The notes under the pieces are model-generated. The model had not been told where the DNA came from. It saw only the letters and a program-made list of their open reading frames with translations, and searched no databases. Position numbers and translations under genes: made by a program. From NCBI RefSeq assembly GCF_000423505.1, contig NZ_KE384027.1, forward strand, positions 581,612 through 645,611: a DNA stretch of 64,000 nucleotides, read 5' to 3'. Of the stretch, positions 43,979 to 52,224 are shown in pieces; within the stretch, counting starts at the first letter, position 1; every line of letters starts with the position of its first letter. Origin of the DNA: Pseudoclavibacter soli DSM 23366. GTDB taxonomy: Bacteria; Actinomycetota; Actinomycetes; Actinomycetales; Microbacteriaceae.

Positions 43979-45114
43979 ACGACACCGTGCACCACGAGCC
44001 CATTGTGCTCGGCATCGAGAGCTCCTGCGACGAGACCGGCATCGGCATCGTGCAGGGCACCCGGCTGCTGGCGAACGCTGTTGCCTCGTCGATGGATGAG
44101 CACGCGCGTTTCGGTGGAGTGGTGCCCGAGGTCGCGGCGCGTGCGCATGTGCAGGCTTTCGGGCCCACACTGCGGCAGGCACTCGACACTGCCGGGCTCG
44201 GCATCGACGACGTCGATGCGATCGCGGTGACCGCCGGGCCAGGGCTCGCCGGAGCGCTCATGGTCGGCGTGGCAGCAGCCAAGGGGCTGTCGTTGGGCAG
44301 CGGCAAGCCGCTGTACGCGGTCAACCACCTGGCTGGGCACGTCGGGGCCGAGATCCTCGACTCGGGCAGTCTTGCAACGCCAACGGTTGCTCTGCTGGTC
44401 TCGGGTGGGCACACCTCGCTGCTGCTGGTGCGCGACTTGGTCGATGACATCGAGCTGCTCGGCGAGACCATCGATGACGCGGCCGGCGAAGCGTTCGACA
44501 AAGTGGCGCGTCTACTGGGCCTCGGGTACCCGGGCGGGCCACGCATCCAGCGCGCCGCAGCCGAAGGTGACCCCAAGGCGATCCGATTCCCGCGCGGGCT
44601 CAGCACAGCTAAAGACCTGCGGGCGCACCCGTACGACTTTTCGTTCTCCGGGCTGAAAACTGCAGTGGCGAGGTGGGTGTCGCTGGCCGAGACCCGGGCT
44701 GCGGCTGATGCCGGGCATCCCATCGACGTCGGCGGCGAACTCGACGAGGCTGCTGCCGCCGCTGCGCGAGCCGATCTGCCCATCGCCGATATCGCTGCGA
44801 GCTTTCAAGAGGCGGTCGTCGATGTGCTGGTGACCAAGGCGCTCGCAGCCTGCGAGAACCTCGGGGTGCCGCGTCTGCTGCTGGGCGGTGGCGTGGTGGC
44901 CAACGCCCGCTTGCGCGAGGTGGCTGCTGAACGGTGTGCGGCGGCGGGCGTCGAGCTGCGGATACCCGATCTGTCGCTGTGCACCGACAACGGGGCGATG
45001 ATCGCGTCACTCGGGGCACAGCTGGTTGCTGCTGGCAAACCGCCGACCGGTCTGGCCTTCGGAGCTGACTCCACTCTGCCGGTGACCGAGTCGTATCTGG
45101 CGCCAAACGCCTGA
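43975..45114 (+). CDS. tsaD: tRNA N6-adenosine threonylcarbamoyltransferase TsaD
   Basis: 379 residues from ATG 43975 with AAGGAG 7 nt upstream. Catalytic subunit of t6A synthesis. Contains [15 protein letters not shown], the metal-binding pair His118 and His122 in [30 protein letters not shown], and the third ligand Asp338 in CTDNGAM. An Ala/Asp-rich insertion near 250-262 ([12 protein letters not shown]) slightly lengthens it compared with the ~340-residue family norm. Ends the alr-tsaE-tsaB-rimI-tsaD unit. Confidence 0.96.
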   Translation: MNDTVHHEPIVLGIESSCDETGIGIVQGTRLLANAVASSMDEHARFGGVVPEVAARAHVQAFGPTLRQALDTAGLGIDDVDAIAVTAGPGLAGALMVGVAAAKGLSLGSGKPLYAVNHLAGHVGAEILDSGSLATPTVALLVSGGHTSLLLVRDLVDDIELLGETIDDAAGEAFDKVARLLGLGYPGGPRIQRAAAEGDPKAIRFPRGLSTAKDLRAHPYDFSFSGLKTAVARWVSLAETRAAADAGHPIDVGGELDEAAAAAARADLPIADIAASFQEAVVDVLVTKALAACENLGVPRLLLGGGVVANARLREVAAERCAAAGVELRIPDLSLCTDNGAMIASLGAQLVAAGKPPTGLAFGADSTLPVTESYLAPNA

Positions 45115-45174
45115 GTACGGGCTGTGTGTGACCAGACACGCGAATGCGCCTCTGCCGACACGGCCCACGGTCGT

Positions 45175-45180
45175 TAGACT
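45175..45180 (+). promoter_or_regulatory. TAGACT -10 element before the DUF4190 gene
   Basis: TAGACT lies 76 bp before ATG 45256 in the 141-bp gap after tsaD, identical to the hexamers before four other genes in this window. The -35 is not clear. Confidence 0.35.
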
Positions 45181-45255
45181 TGCCGTGACCTCGGGTCGCG
45201 GTGCCCTGAGGCGGCAGAACGATTGCACCGTGTGGCAGCAGAGGAGCACATCGGC

Positions 45256-45908
45256 ATGACCGATCAGACCAACCCGTCGAACAACGGTGAACCCGCGGCA
45301 GATGACGTGAACAAGGCGCGGCCAGCCCCCGAGTACGGGTGGTACGCGCCCGGCTTCGATCCGAATGCGCCCGCGCAGGCCGCTCAGCCGACGCAGCAGG
45401 CACAGTACGTGCAGACGCCGCAGTACGGGCAGAGCCAAGCGCAGAACTCGCCATACGGCCCACCAGTGCCAGCTCCGCAGTTTTCGGGGCACAAGGGTCT
45501 ATGCTGCCGCAGGCGCCGGCGAAGACCAATACGCTGGCAACGGTTTCTCTGGTCGCGGGCATCGTCGGGCTGGTCGGCTTCGCCTGGTTCTACGGGCTGG
45601 TCTCGGTGGTTGCGGTGATCACCGGTCATATGGCGCTGTACCGTATCAAGCGGAGCCACGAAAAAGGCCGCGGCATGGCGATTGCCGGGCTTGTGCTCGG
45701 CTATATCGGTATCGCGATCATCCTGCTGATTGTGGCGGCGGTCGTCTATGTGATGGCGAACCCTGACATTCTGCGCGAAATGCTCAACGATCCGACGATC
45801 ACCAGCCAGCTCACCCCTGAGCAGCTCGATCAGCTGCGAGATTTCATCGGCGAGTCGGGCAGCGCTACGGGCACCTCGTTTGGCACCAACGGCGGGCAGA
45901 ACGTCTGA
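45256..45908 (+). pseudogene. DUF4190-type small membrane protein, split by a frameshift
   Basis: ATG 45256 (GAGGAG 9 nt upstream) opens a Gln/Pro/Tyr-rich N-terminal region of ~80 residues ending APQFSG; the frame then turns to arginine-rich nonsense and stops at 45618. The normal continuation KTNTLATVSLVAGIVGLVGF with two membrane helices and GHMALYRIKRSHEKGRGMAI is in another frame, open to 45908. Adding one G to the G4 run at 45486-45489 joins them into a ~217-residue protein with the standard DUF4190 layout. Internal ATG 45501 could still start the membrane part alone. Loss of function or a sequencing error are both possible. Confidence 0.78.
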
Positions 45909-45918
45909 GCCTGTGGGC

Positions 45919-47121
45919 TTACGCCGTTTTCGTCAGGATGGCGCAGTGGCGGTCACCGACTCGGGTCACGAACACGGTGAGGTCGTCGGCGCCCTGGGCT
46001 GATGCCTCAGCGTCGCGGCTCTTTGCCAACTGCTTCTGCAACTGCTTGGCCAGTGCGGCCGGGTCGATGTCGGCTCCGCGCTTCTTGACGGTCACCCGTC
46101 GTGCACCATGGGCTCGCAACGACTTGAGCAACGCACGCCGGTCGAAAGGCAGTTGCTCGAGCACTTGGTAGCGCCGCAGAAATGGGCTGTCGACGCGGTC
46201 GTCGCCGGTGAGATAGGCGATGTGAGGGTCGATGGTGTGCAGACTGTGTTGCGCTGCCAACGTGCCCAGCGTTCGCGCGCGAATGGCAGCACCGTCGGGC
46301 TCGTAGAGCCAGGCGCCCACCGGGCCGGGCTGTGGGTCGTCTTGCTCAGCGACCACACGATGCCAACCGTCGGCGTCGTGTCGCAGCGCACTGGTCTGGC
46401 CCGGGCGCTCGGCGGCGTCACCGAACCACAGCCCGACTTCAACCACCTCACCGCCGTCAGAGACCCACTCTGCTTCAGCAGCAGCCGGGATGAGCTCATG
46501 CGGCAGCCCGGGGCCGAGCTTCACTCCGGCAGTGCGCCGGGCGGTCAGGTCGAACACCCAGTCAAGGCTGGGAGCGAACTCTTCTGGCCGCCAAGTGCGC
46601 CGCCCGGCCACGCGTCGGGCCGGGTCGAGAAAGACGCCCCAGTCAGCAGGCAACGTCACATCTTCGGCGCGCTGGTAACGCACTTCGACGGGCCAGTCGG
46701 CGAGGTTAAAGGCGGCGAGCGCTGCGGTGAGCTCGTCGGCGTCGACAGCGAGGCCGCTCATTCCCGCGGCGGCAAAGGCGAGCGAATCGGCGCCAAGGCC
46801 ACAGCCGAGGTCGGCGAAGTGCGTGATGCCGGCGCGCTGCAGGCGAGAGGCGTGAGCTGCTGCCACAGTCAGCCGCGTGGCCTGTTGCAGGCCGTCGGCG
46901 GTGTACAGCAGATGCTCGGCGAACGGGCCGAACTTGGCGCTGGCCTCAGCGCGCAGCCGCGACTGGGTGAGTGCTGCAGCGATCAGCTCAGGCGAGTGAC
47001 CTTCGCGACGCAGTCGAGTCGAGAGGGCCAACGTGTCGTCGGCCGAGCGGTACGGCGGCAGACTGCGCAACAGCGCCATGCCCTCGGGGGTCAGCAGTGC
47101 ACGGGCGGGTTCGAGTGTCAT
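45919..47121 (-). CDS. Class I SAM-dependent methyltransferase with THUMP-like C-terminal domain
   Basis: 400 residues. SAM-binding motif I is FADLGCGLGADSLAFAAAG near 110, followed by VDADELTAAL; FLDPARR occupies the motif IV place with an acidic-proline pair. The C-terminal third (VLEQLPFDRRALLKSLRAHG, ARRVTVKKRGADIDPAAL, ending DRHCAIL) fits the THUMP-like domain found after such methyltransferases in actinobacteria. The family probably modifies RNA, but no substrate is established. Transcribed opposite to its neighbours. Confidence 0.82.
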   Translation of the reverse strand: MTLEPARALLTPEGMALLRSLPPYRSADDTLALSTRLRREGHSPELIAAALTQSRLRAEASAKFGPFAEHLLYTADGLQQATRLTVAAAHASRLQRAGITHFADLGCGLGADSLAFAAAGMSGLAVDADELTAALAAFNLADWPVEVRYQRAEDVTLPADWGVFLDPARRVAGRRTWRPEEFAPSLDWVFDLTARRTAGVKLGPGLPHELIPAAAEAEWVSDGGEVVEVGLWFGDAAERPGQTSALRHDADGWHRVVAEQDDPQPGPVGAWLYEPDGAAIRARTLGTLAAQHSLHTIDPHIAYLTGDDRVDSPFLRRYQVLEQLPFDRRALLKSLRAHGARRVTVKKRGADIDPAALAKQLQKQLAKSRDAEASAQGADDLTVFVTRVGDRHCAILTKTA

Positions 47122-47185
47122 CGGCTCAAGACTAACTGGCGAACAGTGGATGCTCGGGTCGGCACTGCGGCAATGTGACGGCTGG

Positions 47186-47212
47186 TTAGCACTCGGCTTG
47201 CATGAGTGCTAA
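47186..47212 (+). promoter_or_regulatory. CIRCE operator (HrcA binding site) before groES
   Basis: TTAGCACTC, a 9-bp spacer and GAGTGCTAA form a perfect 9-9-9 CIRCE inverted repeat, 90 bp before groES. HrcA represses chaperonin genes through this site and releases it on heat shock. Confidence 0.95.
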
Positions 47213-47302
47213 TGGGTGGCTACAGTTCTAATTGCACCTCATACAGGGGTGCCTCAGAAGTGTATTCCGTCCATCACATGGATGCAGTAGGAAGAGGTCA
47301 AA

Positions 47303-47596
47303 GTGTCGGTTTCCATCAAGCCACTCGAAGATCGTGTCGTCGTCCGCCTTGTCGAGCAGGAGCAGACCACCGCTTCAGGTCTGGTCATCCCTGACACCGC
47401 CAAAGAGAAGCCCAGCACGGCCGAGGTCGTCGCAGTGGGCCCGGGGCGTGTCGACGATAACGGCAACCGCATCCCGGTCGACGTCAAAGAGGGCGACAAG
47501 GTGCTGTTCAGCAAGTACGGCGGCACCGAGGTGAAGCTCGGTGGCGAGCAGTTCCTCGTGCTCTCGGCACGTGACCTGCTGGCAGTGGTCGACTGA
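47303..47596 (+). CDS. groES: Co-chaperonin GroES
   Basis: 97 residues; GTG 47303 follows AAGAGGTCAAA. Full-length Cpn10 with [20 protein letters not shown], the mobile loop around [15 protein letters not shown] and the C-terminal [14 protein letters not shown]. Seven-membered lid of the GroEL chamber. No groEL follows: the gene is closed by a strong hairpin and the next gene is a transporter lipoprotein, so GroEL is encoded elsewhere. Confidence 0.97.
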   Translation: MSVSIKPLEDRVVVRLVEQEQTTASGLVIPDTAKEKPSTAEVVAVGPGRVDDNGNRIPVDVKEGDKVLFSKYGGTEVKLGGEQFLVLSARDLLAVVD

Positions 47597-47617
47597 TCCT
47601 TCACCGATCTGTCTCAT

Positions 47618-47650
47618 CGAGGCGGAGGCGCATTATGCGCCTCCGCCTCG
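47618..47650 (+). terminator. Strong stem-loop terminator of groES
   Basis: Perfect 15-bp GC-rich stem (47618-47632 with 47636-47650) closed by a 3-nt TTA loop, 21 bp after the groES stop. No T-run follows. The remaining 270 bp to the next start contains promoter elements only. Confidence 0.8.
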
Positions 47651-47823
47651 AGTCGTATATGACCTGTTTCTGCAGAATTGGCCGTGGTGACGCCGCGAGA
47701 TGTCTGCAGCAGTGACGCATTGTCTGCACAGGAAAACAGCGGGCTGCGGACATTGCTGCTGAGGTGCCGACATTCGGCCACACAAGTTTTGCAGAAGAAG
47801 TTGAGCCAGAGCTGTCAGCGGGC

Positions 47824-47855
47824 TTCGAAACAGATTCGAAACACTTCGTTATACT
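47824..47855 (+). promoter_or_regulatory. Promoter region of the livK-like gene with tandem TTCGAAACA
   Basis: TTCGAAACA occurs at 47824-47832 and again at 47835-47843, 11 bp apart (about one helical turn), just before a good -10 TATACT at 47850-47855. The direct repeat occupies the -35 region and may bind an activator. The 5' UTR would be about 60 nt. Confidence 0.45.
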
Positions 47856-47921
47856 GCTGAAACCCGCTGTCCATACGCTGAAGTGTGCACGGGACAACTC
47901 GATGCAAAGGAGCAGGAGTAC

Positions 47922-49166
47922 ATGATGAAGAAGAACACTGAGTCGGCCATGATGCGCCGCGGTGCCCAGATCGTTGCGGTCGGGGCCATCGCAGCTCTCG
48001 CACTGACCGGCTGTGCCAAATCAGGCGGCACGGGCAGCGGTGACGCTGGCACGCTGAACATCGGCGCGATCGTGCCGCAGACCGGCACCCTGTCGTTCAT
48101 GGGGCCGACCCTGACTGCGGCCATCGAACTCGCAGCTGAAGACATCAACGCAGCCGATGCGGGTATCAAAGTCAACACCGACATCAAAGACGAAGGCGAC
48201 TCCAGCACCGACGTTGCGCTGACCTCGGCCAAGTCGCTGCTCGACAGCAGCTCAGTGATCCTCGGTGCGGCTTCGTCTGCCGCCTCCAAGAACATCCTGC
48301 CGACCATCAGCGAGCGCCAGGTCGTTGAGATCTCAGCCTCGAACACGTCACCTGATTTCACCAGCATCGACGATAACGGCGGCTACTACTGGCGCACCGC
48401 ACCGAGCGACCTGCTGCAGGGCAAGAGCCTGGGCAAGCAGATTGTCGATGACGGCAAGAAGAACGTGGTCATCCTCTTCCAGAACGATCCGTACGGCCAA
48501 GGCCTGCGCGACGCAGTCAAGGCAGAGCTCGAGGCCGGTGGCGTCACCGTCACAGAGAAGGGCTTCGACCCCGCAGCCAAAGACATCTCGGCTGAGGTTC
48601 GCGATGCGCTGAGCACCAACCCCGACGGCTTCGTGGCAATCTCGTTCGACCAGTTCAAGGGTGTGGTCAACACGCTGAACCAGCAGGGCTTCGACTTCAC
48701 TGGTCTCTACGGCACTGACGGCAACAACGGCATCCAGGGCAAGGGCGACACCTCGATCAAGGGTGCCACCTTCTCGCAGCCCGGCCCGTACACCGGCCTC
48801 GACGAGTTCCTTGACCGAGTCAAGGAGCAGGCCGGCGGCTCACTGACCTCAACGGTGTACGCGCCCGAGATGTATGACGCAACTGTGCTCTCGGCTCTCG
48901 CAGCTCTGCAGGGCGGCGCCACGGACGGCACCACCATCAAAGACAACCTGCAGTCGGTTTCTGAAGGTGGCGAGAAGTGCACCGACTTCGCTGCCTGCGC
49001 CGCGCTCATCAAAGACGGCAAAGATATCGACTACGACGGCAAGTCTGGCCCGATCGACTTCGATGACAACGGCGACGTGACCAAGGCGACCATCTCGTTC
49101 TACAAGGTGGTCGACGACGACAACACGACCGAGTTCCTGCGTCAGGAAGAGGTCGAGGCGCAGTAA
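47922..49166 (+). CDS. Branched-chain amino-acid/amide ABC transporter substrate-binding lipoprotein (LivK-like)
   Basis: 414 residues from ATG 47922, preceded by AAAGGAGCAGGAG. A lipoprotein signal peptide ends in the lipobox LTGC (ALALTGCAKSGG), so the mature protein is membrane-tethered outside the cell. Type I periplasmic-binding fold: NIGAIVPQTGTLSFMGPTLT, AAIELAAEDINAADAG, VVILFQNDPYGQGLRDAV and GLYGTDGNNGIQ. The cognate permeases and ATPases (livHMGF) are 1.4 kb away on the opposite strand. Ligand could be leucine/isoleucine/valine, urea or short amides. Confidence 0.92.
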   Translation: MMKKNTESAMMRRGAQIVAVGAIAALALTGCAKSGGTGSGDAGTLNIGAIVPQTGTLSFMGPTLTAAIELAAEDINAADAGIKVNTDIKDEGDSSTDVALTSAKSLLDSSSVILGAASSAASKNILPTISERQVVEISASNTSPDFTSIDDNGGYYWRTAPSDLLQGKSLGKQIVDDGKKNVVILFQNDPYGQGLRDAVKAELEAGGVTVTEKGFDPAAKDISAEVRDALSTNPDGFVAISFDQFKGVVNTLNQQGFDFTGLYGTDGNNGIQGKGDTSIKGATFSQPGPYTGLDEFLDRVKEQAGGSLTSTVYAPEMYDATVLSALAALQGGATDGTTIKDNLQSVSEGGEKCTDFAACAALIKDGKDIDYDGKSGPIDFDDNGDVTKATISFYKVVDDDNTTEFLRQEEVEAQ

Positions 49167-49183
49167 GCGCGCTCAACCGAGAA

Positions 49184-49225
49184 ACGAACGGCGGGAGTCA
49201 CCCTCAGGTGGCTCCCGCCGTTCGT
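49184..49225. terminator. Bidirectional terminator between livK-like and CsoR-type genes
   Basis: A 19-bp stem (49184-49202 with 49207-49225), fully paired apart from one T-G wobble, with a 4-nt loop. It lies 17 bp after the livK-like stop and 14 bp beyond the end of the convergent regulator gene, so it can serve both. Confidence 0.85.
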
Positions 49226-49239
49226 CGTCTGTGCACTGC

Positions 49240-49521
49240 TCAGGCGAGCATCAAGAAGAGTTTCTCGAGCTCTTCAGCACTCAGCTTGGGCTCGTCGTCT
49301 GTCGTTGCCTCGGCATCTGGATTGAGGCATTCGCGCATGGCCGTCGAGATGATGGCGAAGCCGGCTTTGTCGAGTGCACTGGAGACGGCGGAGAGCTGAG
49401 TGACGACATCGCGGCAGGGTGCCTCTGATTCGACGGCACCGATCACGGCGTCGAGCTGGCCGCGCGCACGGCGCAGGCGGTTGAGAATGCGGCGTACGGC
49501 CTGGGGGTCATCGCTGATCAT
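49240..49521 (-). CDS. CsoR/RcnR/CstR-family regulator lacking the copper-binding histidine
   Basis: 93 residues from ATG 49521, with AGAGGA 5 nt upstream; an in-frame extension to 49578 is not needed. The all-helical DUF156 fold is clear (RRILNRLRRARGQLDAVIGA). In copper-sensing CsoR the ligands are Cys36, His61 and Cys65 (M. tuberculosis numbering). Here Cys36 and Cys65 fall at exactly those positions but position 61 is alanine. That cysteine pair without histidine is the pattern of CstR persulfide sensors. No rhodanese or copper ATPase gene is adjacent, so the signal is inferred only from residues. Confidence 0.85.
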   Translation of the reverse strand: MISDDPQAVRRILNRLRRARGQLDAVIGAVESEAPCRDVVTQLSAVSSALDKAGFAIISTAMRECLNPDAEATTDDEPKLSAEELEKLFLMLA

Positions 49522-49590
49522 GGGGGTCCTCTCGTCGCGATCTGAAAAGCCTGTGCTCACAATATACCCGCGGGGCATCCAGCCGTGCGC

Positions 49591-50520
49591 TCACGCGAGA
49601 TCGACGAACTCCTTGAGCGCAGGCAGCCACTGCGAGAACTGGGCCTCGCCCTCGGCGTATGAGCGAGCCAACCGGTCGACCCGGCGCTCCTGGTTGCTCA
49701 CGGTGTAGCCAGTGGGGGCGAAGACGAAGGCACGCCCGTCGTGTTCGAGATCGAAGACCTCTTCGCGAGTGGCGTTGTAGCGCTCTGGCCGAGCGGCGAG
49801 GGCTTCAGGCACTGCAGGCAAGCCACGGAACGCCAGCCGAGCCGCTGCGCCCGCTTTGAAACGCGTCTTCACGTAGTCGCGCGGCCGACTGAGCACCACC
49901 ACGAAACGTTCGAAGCCGGCGGCCTTGGCAGCATCCAGCGCAATGCCCCCAGTTGGGCCGAGGGCGCCGTCGACGTAGACGTGCCCGTCGAGATGCACCG
50001 GAGGCATGAAGATCGGCATGGTCGACGAGGCCTGCACCCGAGTCAGCAGCGCGTCGAAGTCGGTGATGTCATCGCGCCCCCAGTACACCTCGCGCCCCTC
50101 GTCGGCGCAGAACGCACCGATGCGAAAGTCGGCCGGATTGTGCTGAAACATCGCCCAGTCGAGGGGCAACACCTCGCCGGGCCTGGAGGTGTGGTGGTAG
50201 ATGTACTCAGAGTTGAAGGCGCCCTGCCCGCGCAGCCAGGTGCCCAGGCCGCCGATGTTGGGATCAGCGCCGAACTCAACGAACGAGCGCCGTGCGCGCA
50301 ACGGGTCACGCGACAGATAGTTGATGGTGTGTGATGACCCAGCTGAGATGCCAGCTACGAAGCCAAAGTTGACGTCGGCTTCGACAAGGCCAGCGACCAC
50401 CGGTGCGGTGCACGCCGCACGCATGCCGCCGCCTTCGAAGATCAGCGCGGTGTCGTGCACATTTATCTGCGGAACGGTGGATGCAGTGGTCTGGTCTGCG
50501 GGCTGGCTTGTGTCGTTCAC
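49591..50520 (-). CDS. Patatin-like phospholipase/acyl hydrolase
   Basis: 309 residues. Catalytic dyad motifs: oxyanion hole FEGGGMRAACTA, nucleophile elbow GISAGSS, and DGALG carrying the aspartate. The overall pattern (MRAACTAPVVAGLVEADVNF) is that of the YjjU-like subgroup of cytoplasmic patatins. No signal peptide. It starts 46 bp after the livF stop and could be read through from the liv operon. Substrate unknown. Confidence 0.9.
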   Translation of the reverse strand: MNDTSQPADQTTASTVPQINVHDTALIFEGGGMRAACTAPVVAGLVEADVNFGFVAGISAGSSHTINYLSRDPLRARRSFVEFGADPNIGGLGTWLRGQGAFNSEYIYHHTSRPGEVLPLDWAMFQHNPADFRIGAFCADEGREVYWGRDDITDFDALLTRVQASSTMPIFMPPVHLDGHVYVDGALGPTGGIALDAAKAAGFERFVVVLSRPRDYVKTRFKAGAAARLAFRGLPAVPEALAARPERYNATREEVFDLEHDGRAFVFAPTGYTVSNQERRVDRLARSYAEGEAQFSQWLPALKEFVDLA

Positions 50521-50566
50521 CCCTCTATTGTGGCCCCTCGAGCTGAGACTGCGGTGCAGCGTGTGC

Positions 50567-51307
50567 TCAGCCCGCGGTGTGATCCTCGGCGAGGGTGCCG
50601 AGATACAGCTCGACCACCTTGGGGTCGTTCAGCAGCTCATGGCCGGCGCCGACGTAGGCGTCACGCCCCTGATCGAGCACATAGCCGCGGTCGCAGATCT
50701 GCAGGGCGCGGCGGGCGTTCTGCTCGACGATCATCACCGAGACACCCGCAGCGTTGATTCGTGCCACGTTGAGGAAGGTCTCGTCTTGGCGCACGGGGGA
50801 GAGGCCGGCAGACGGCTCGTCGAGCAGCAGCACCTGGGGATCCATCATGAGCGCCCGAGACATGGCTACCATCTGACGCTCACCGCCCGAGAGGCCGCCG
50901 GCGCGCTGCCCCAGGCGTTTGCGCAGCTCGGGAAACAGCTCGGTGACGAACTCGAGGCGCTCGGTGAACAGCGAGGGCTTTTGATAGCAGCCCATCTCGA
51001 GGTTCTCGCGAATCGTCAGGCTCGGAAAGACGTTCTCAGTCTGCGGCACAAACCCCACGCCGGCGCGCACGAGACGATCAGCTTTCAGCCCGGTGATCTC
51101 CTCGCCGCCGAGCACAACTGTGCCGGATCGTACGGTGACCATGCCGAAGATCGTTTTCAGCAGCGTCGACTTGCCAGCACCGTTCGGGCCGATGATGCCC
51201 ACCAGCTCACCTTTGTCGACATAGGTGTTGCACCCGTTGAGAATGTTGACACCGGGCAGATAGCCGGCCACGAGATCGTGAGTCTCAAGTACGCGTTCGG
51301 TCATCAC
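50567..51307 (-). CDS. livF: Branched-chain amino-acid ABC transporter ATPase LivF
   Basis: 246 residues. Walker A IGPNGAGKSTLLKT, signature LSGGERQMVAMSRALMM, Walker B VLLLDEPSAGLSP and the LivF-type VGFVPQTENVFPSLTIRENL. It overlaps livG by 4 bp (ATGA) and is the last liv gene of the operon. Confidence 0.94.
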   Translation of the reverse strand: MMTERVLETHDLVAGYLPGVNILNGCNTYVDKGELVGIIGPNGAGKSTLLKTIFGMVTVRSGTVVLGGEEITGLKADRLVRAGVGFVPQTENVFPSLTIRENLEMGCYQKPSLFTERLEFVTELFPELRKRLGQRAGGLSGGERQMVAMSRALMMDPQVLLLDEPSAGLSPVRQDETFLNVARINAAGVSVMIVEQNARRALQICDRGYVLDQGRDAYVGAGHELLNDPKVVELYLGTLAEDHTAG

Positions 51308-52224
51308 TGCTCCTTCGCTGCAGCTGCAGTGTCGACGGCGGGGGAGGCACTGCGTTCGGCCCGAATCTCGGCCACCACCTCGCCCAGATCGCGATCTTTG
51401 TTCGAGCCCAAGTAGGCGTCGATCACGGCCTGATCGCGCATTACCACGCTGGGTTCGCCCTCGGCCACGATGCTGCCCTCGGCCATGACGATCACCCAGT
51501 CTGCGATGGCCTGCACCATATGCATATCGTGCTCAACGAACAGCACGGTGACACCATCGTTCTTGAGATTGACGATGTGGCCGAGCAGTGACTGCGTCAG
51601 GGCCGGGTTCACGCCGGCCATCGGCTCGTCGAGCATGATGAACTGCGGATCGCTCATGAGGGCGCGTGCCATCTCGAGCAGCTTGCGCTGGCCTCCTGAC
51701 AGCGCTGCGGCGTAGTCGTCTTTTTTGGCGTCGAGCTTGAAGCGCTGCAGCAGGTCAAGGGCGCGCTGCTCGATCTCTCGCTCTTGGGAGCGCCAAAGGA
51801 GGGGGAACAGCGATGCCCAGAAACGCTCACCACGCTGATTTTTCGCGCCGAGCTTCATGTTCTCGAGCACGCTGAGCATTGCCAGCGACTTGGTGAGCTG
51901 GAAGGTGCGCACCTGCCCCATGCGCGACACCTTGAACGACGGGATGCCGCTGAGCGTGCGCCCGTCGAACGACCACGTGCCGGTGTTGGGGCGGTCGAAG
52001 CCGCTGAGCAGATTGAACAGCGTGGTTTTGCCGGCTCCGTTGGGGCCGATCAGCGCGGTGATCTTGCCTCGCGGAATCTCAACATGCTGCACGTCGACAG
52101 CGGTGTTGCCGCCGAAGCTGCGGGTGATCTCGTCGGCGATCATGATCGGGTCGGTCTTGGCGCAGCCGGGGCCGATCTCGCCCTTGGCAATTGACGCGGA
52201 GGTCGTGGGGGTGGTGTCAGGCAT
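51304..52224 (-). CDS. livG: Branched-chain amino-acid ABC transporter ATPase LivG
   Basis: 306 residues. Walker A IGPNGAGKTTLFNLLSG, signature LSGGQRKLLEMARALMS, Walker B FIMLDEPMAGVNP and VLFVEHDMHMV, the LivG form. About 30 extra N-terminal residues and a ~35-residue acidic C-terminal tail (after DAYLGSNKD) exceed the ~255-residue family norm. Overlaps livM by 8 bp. Confidence 0.94.
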   Translation of the reverse strand: MPDTTPTTSASIAKGEIGPGCAKTDPIMIADEITRSFGGNTAVDVQHVEIPRGKITALIGPNGAGKTTLFNLLSGFDRPNTGTWSFDGRTLSGIPSFKVSRMGQVRTFQLTKSLAMLSVLENMKLGAKNQRGERFWASLFPLLWRSQEREIEQRALDLLQRFKLDAKKDDYAAALSGGQRKLLEMARALMSDPQFIMLDEPMAGVNPALTQSLLGHIVNLKNDGVTVLFVEHDMHMVQAIADWVIVMAEGSIVAEGEPSVVMRDQAVIDAYLGSNKDRDLGEVVAEIRAERSASPAVDTAAAAKEQ

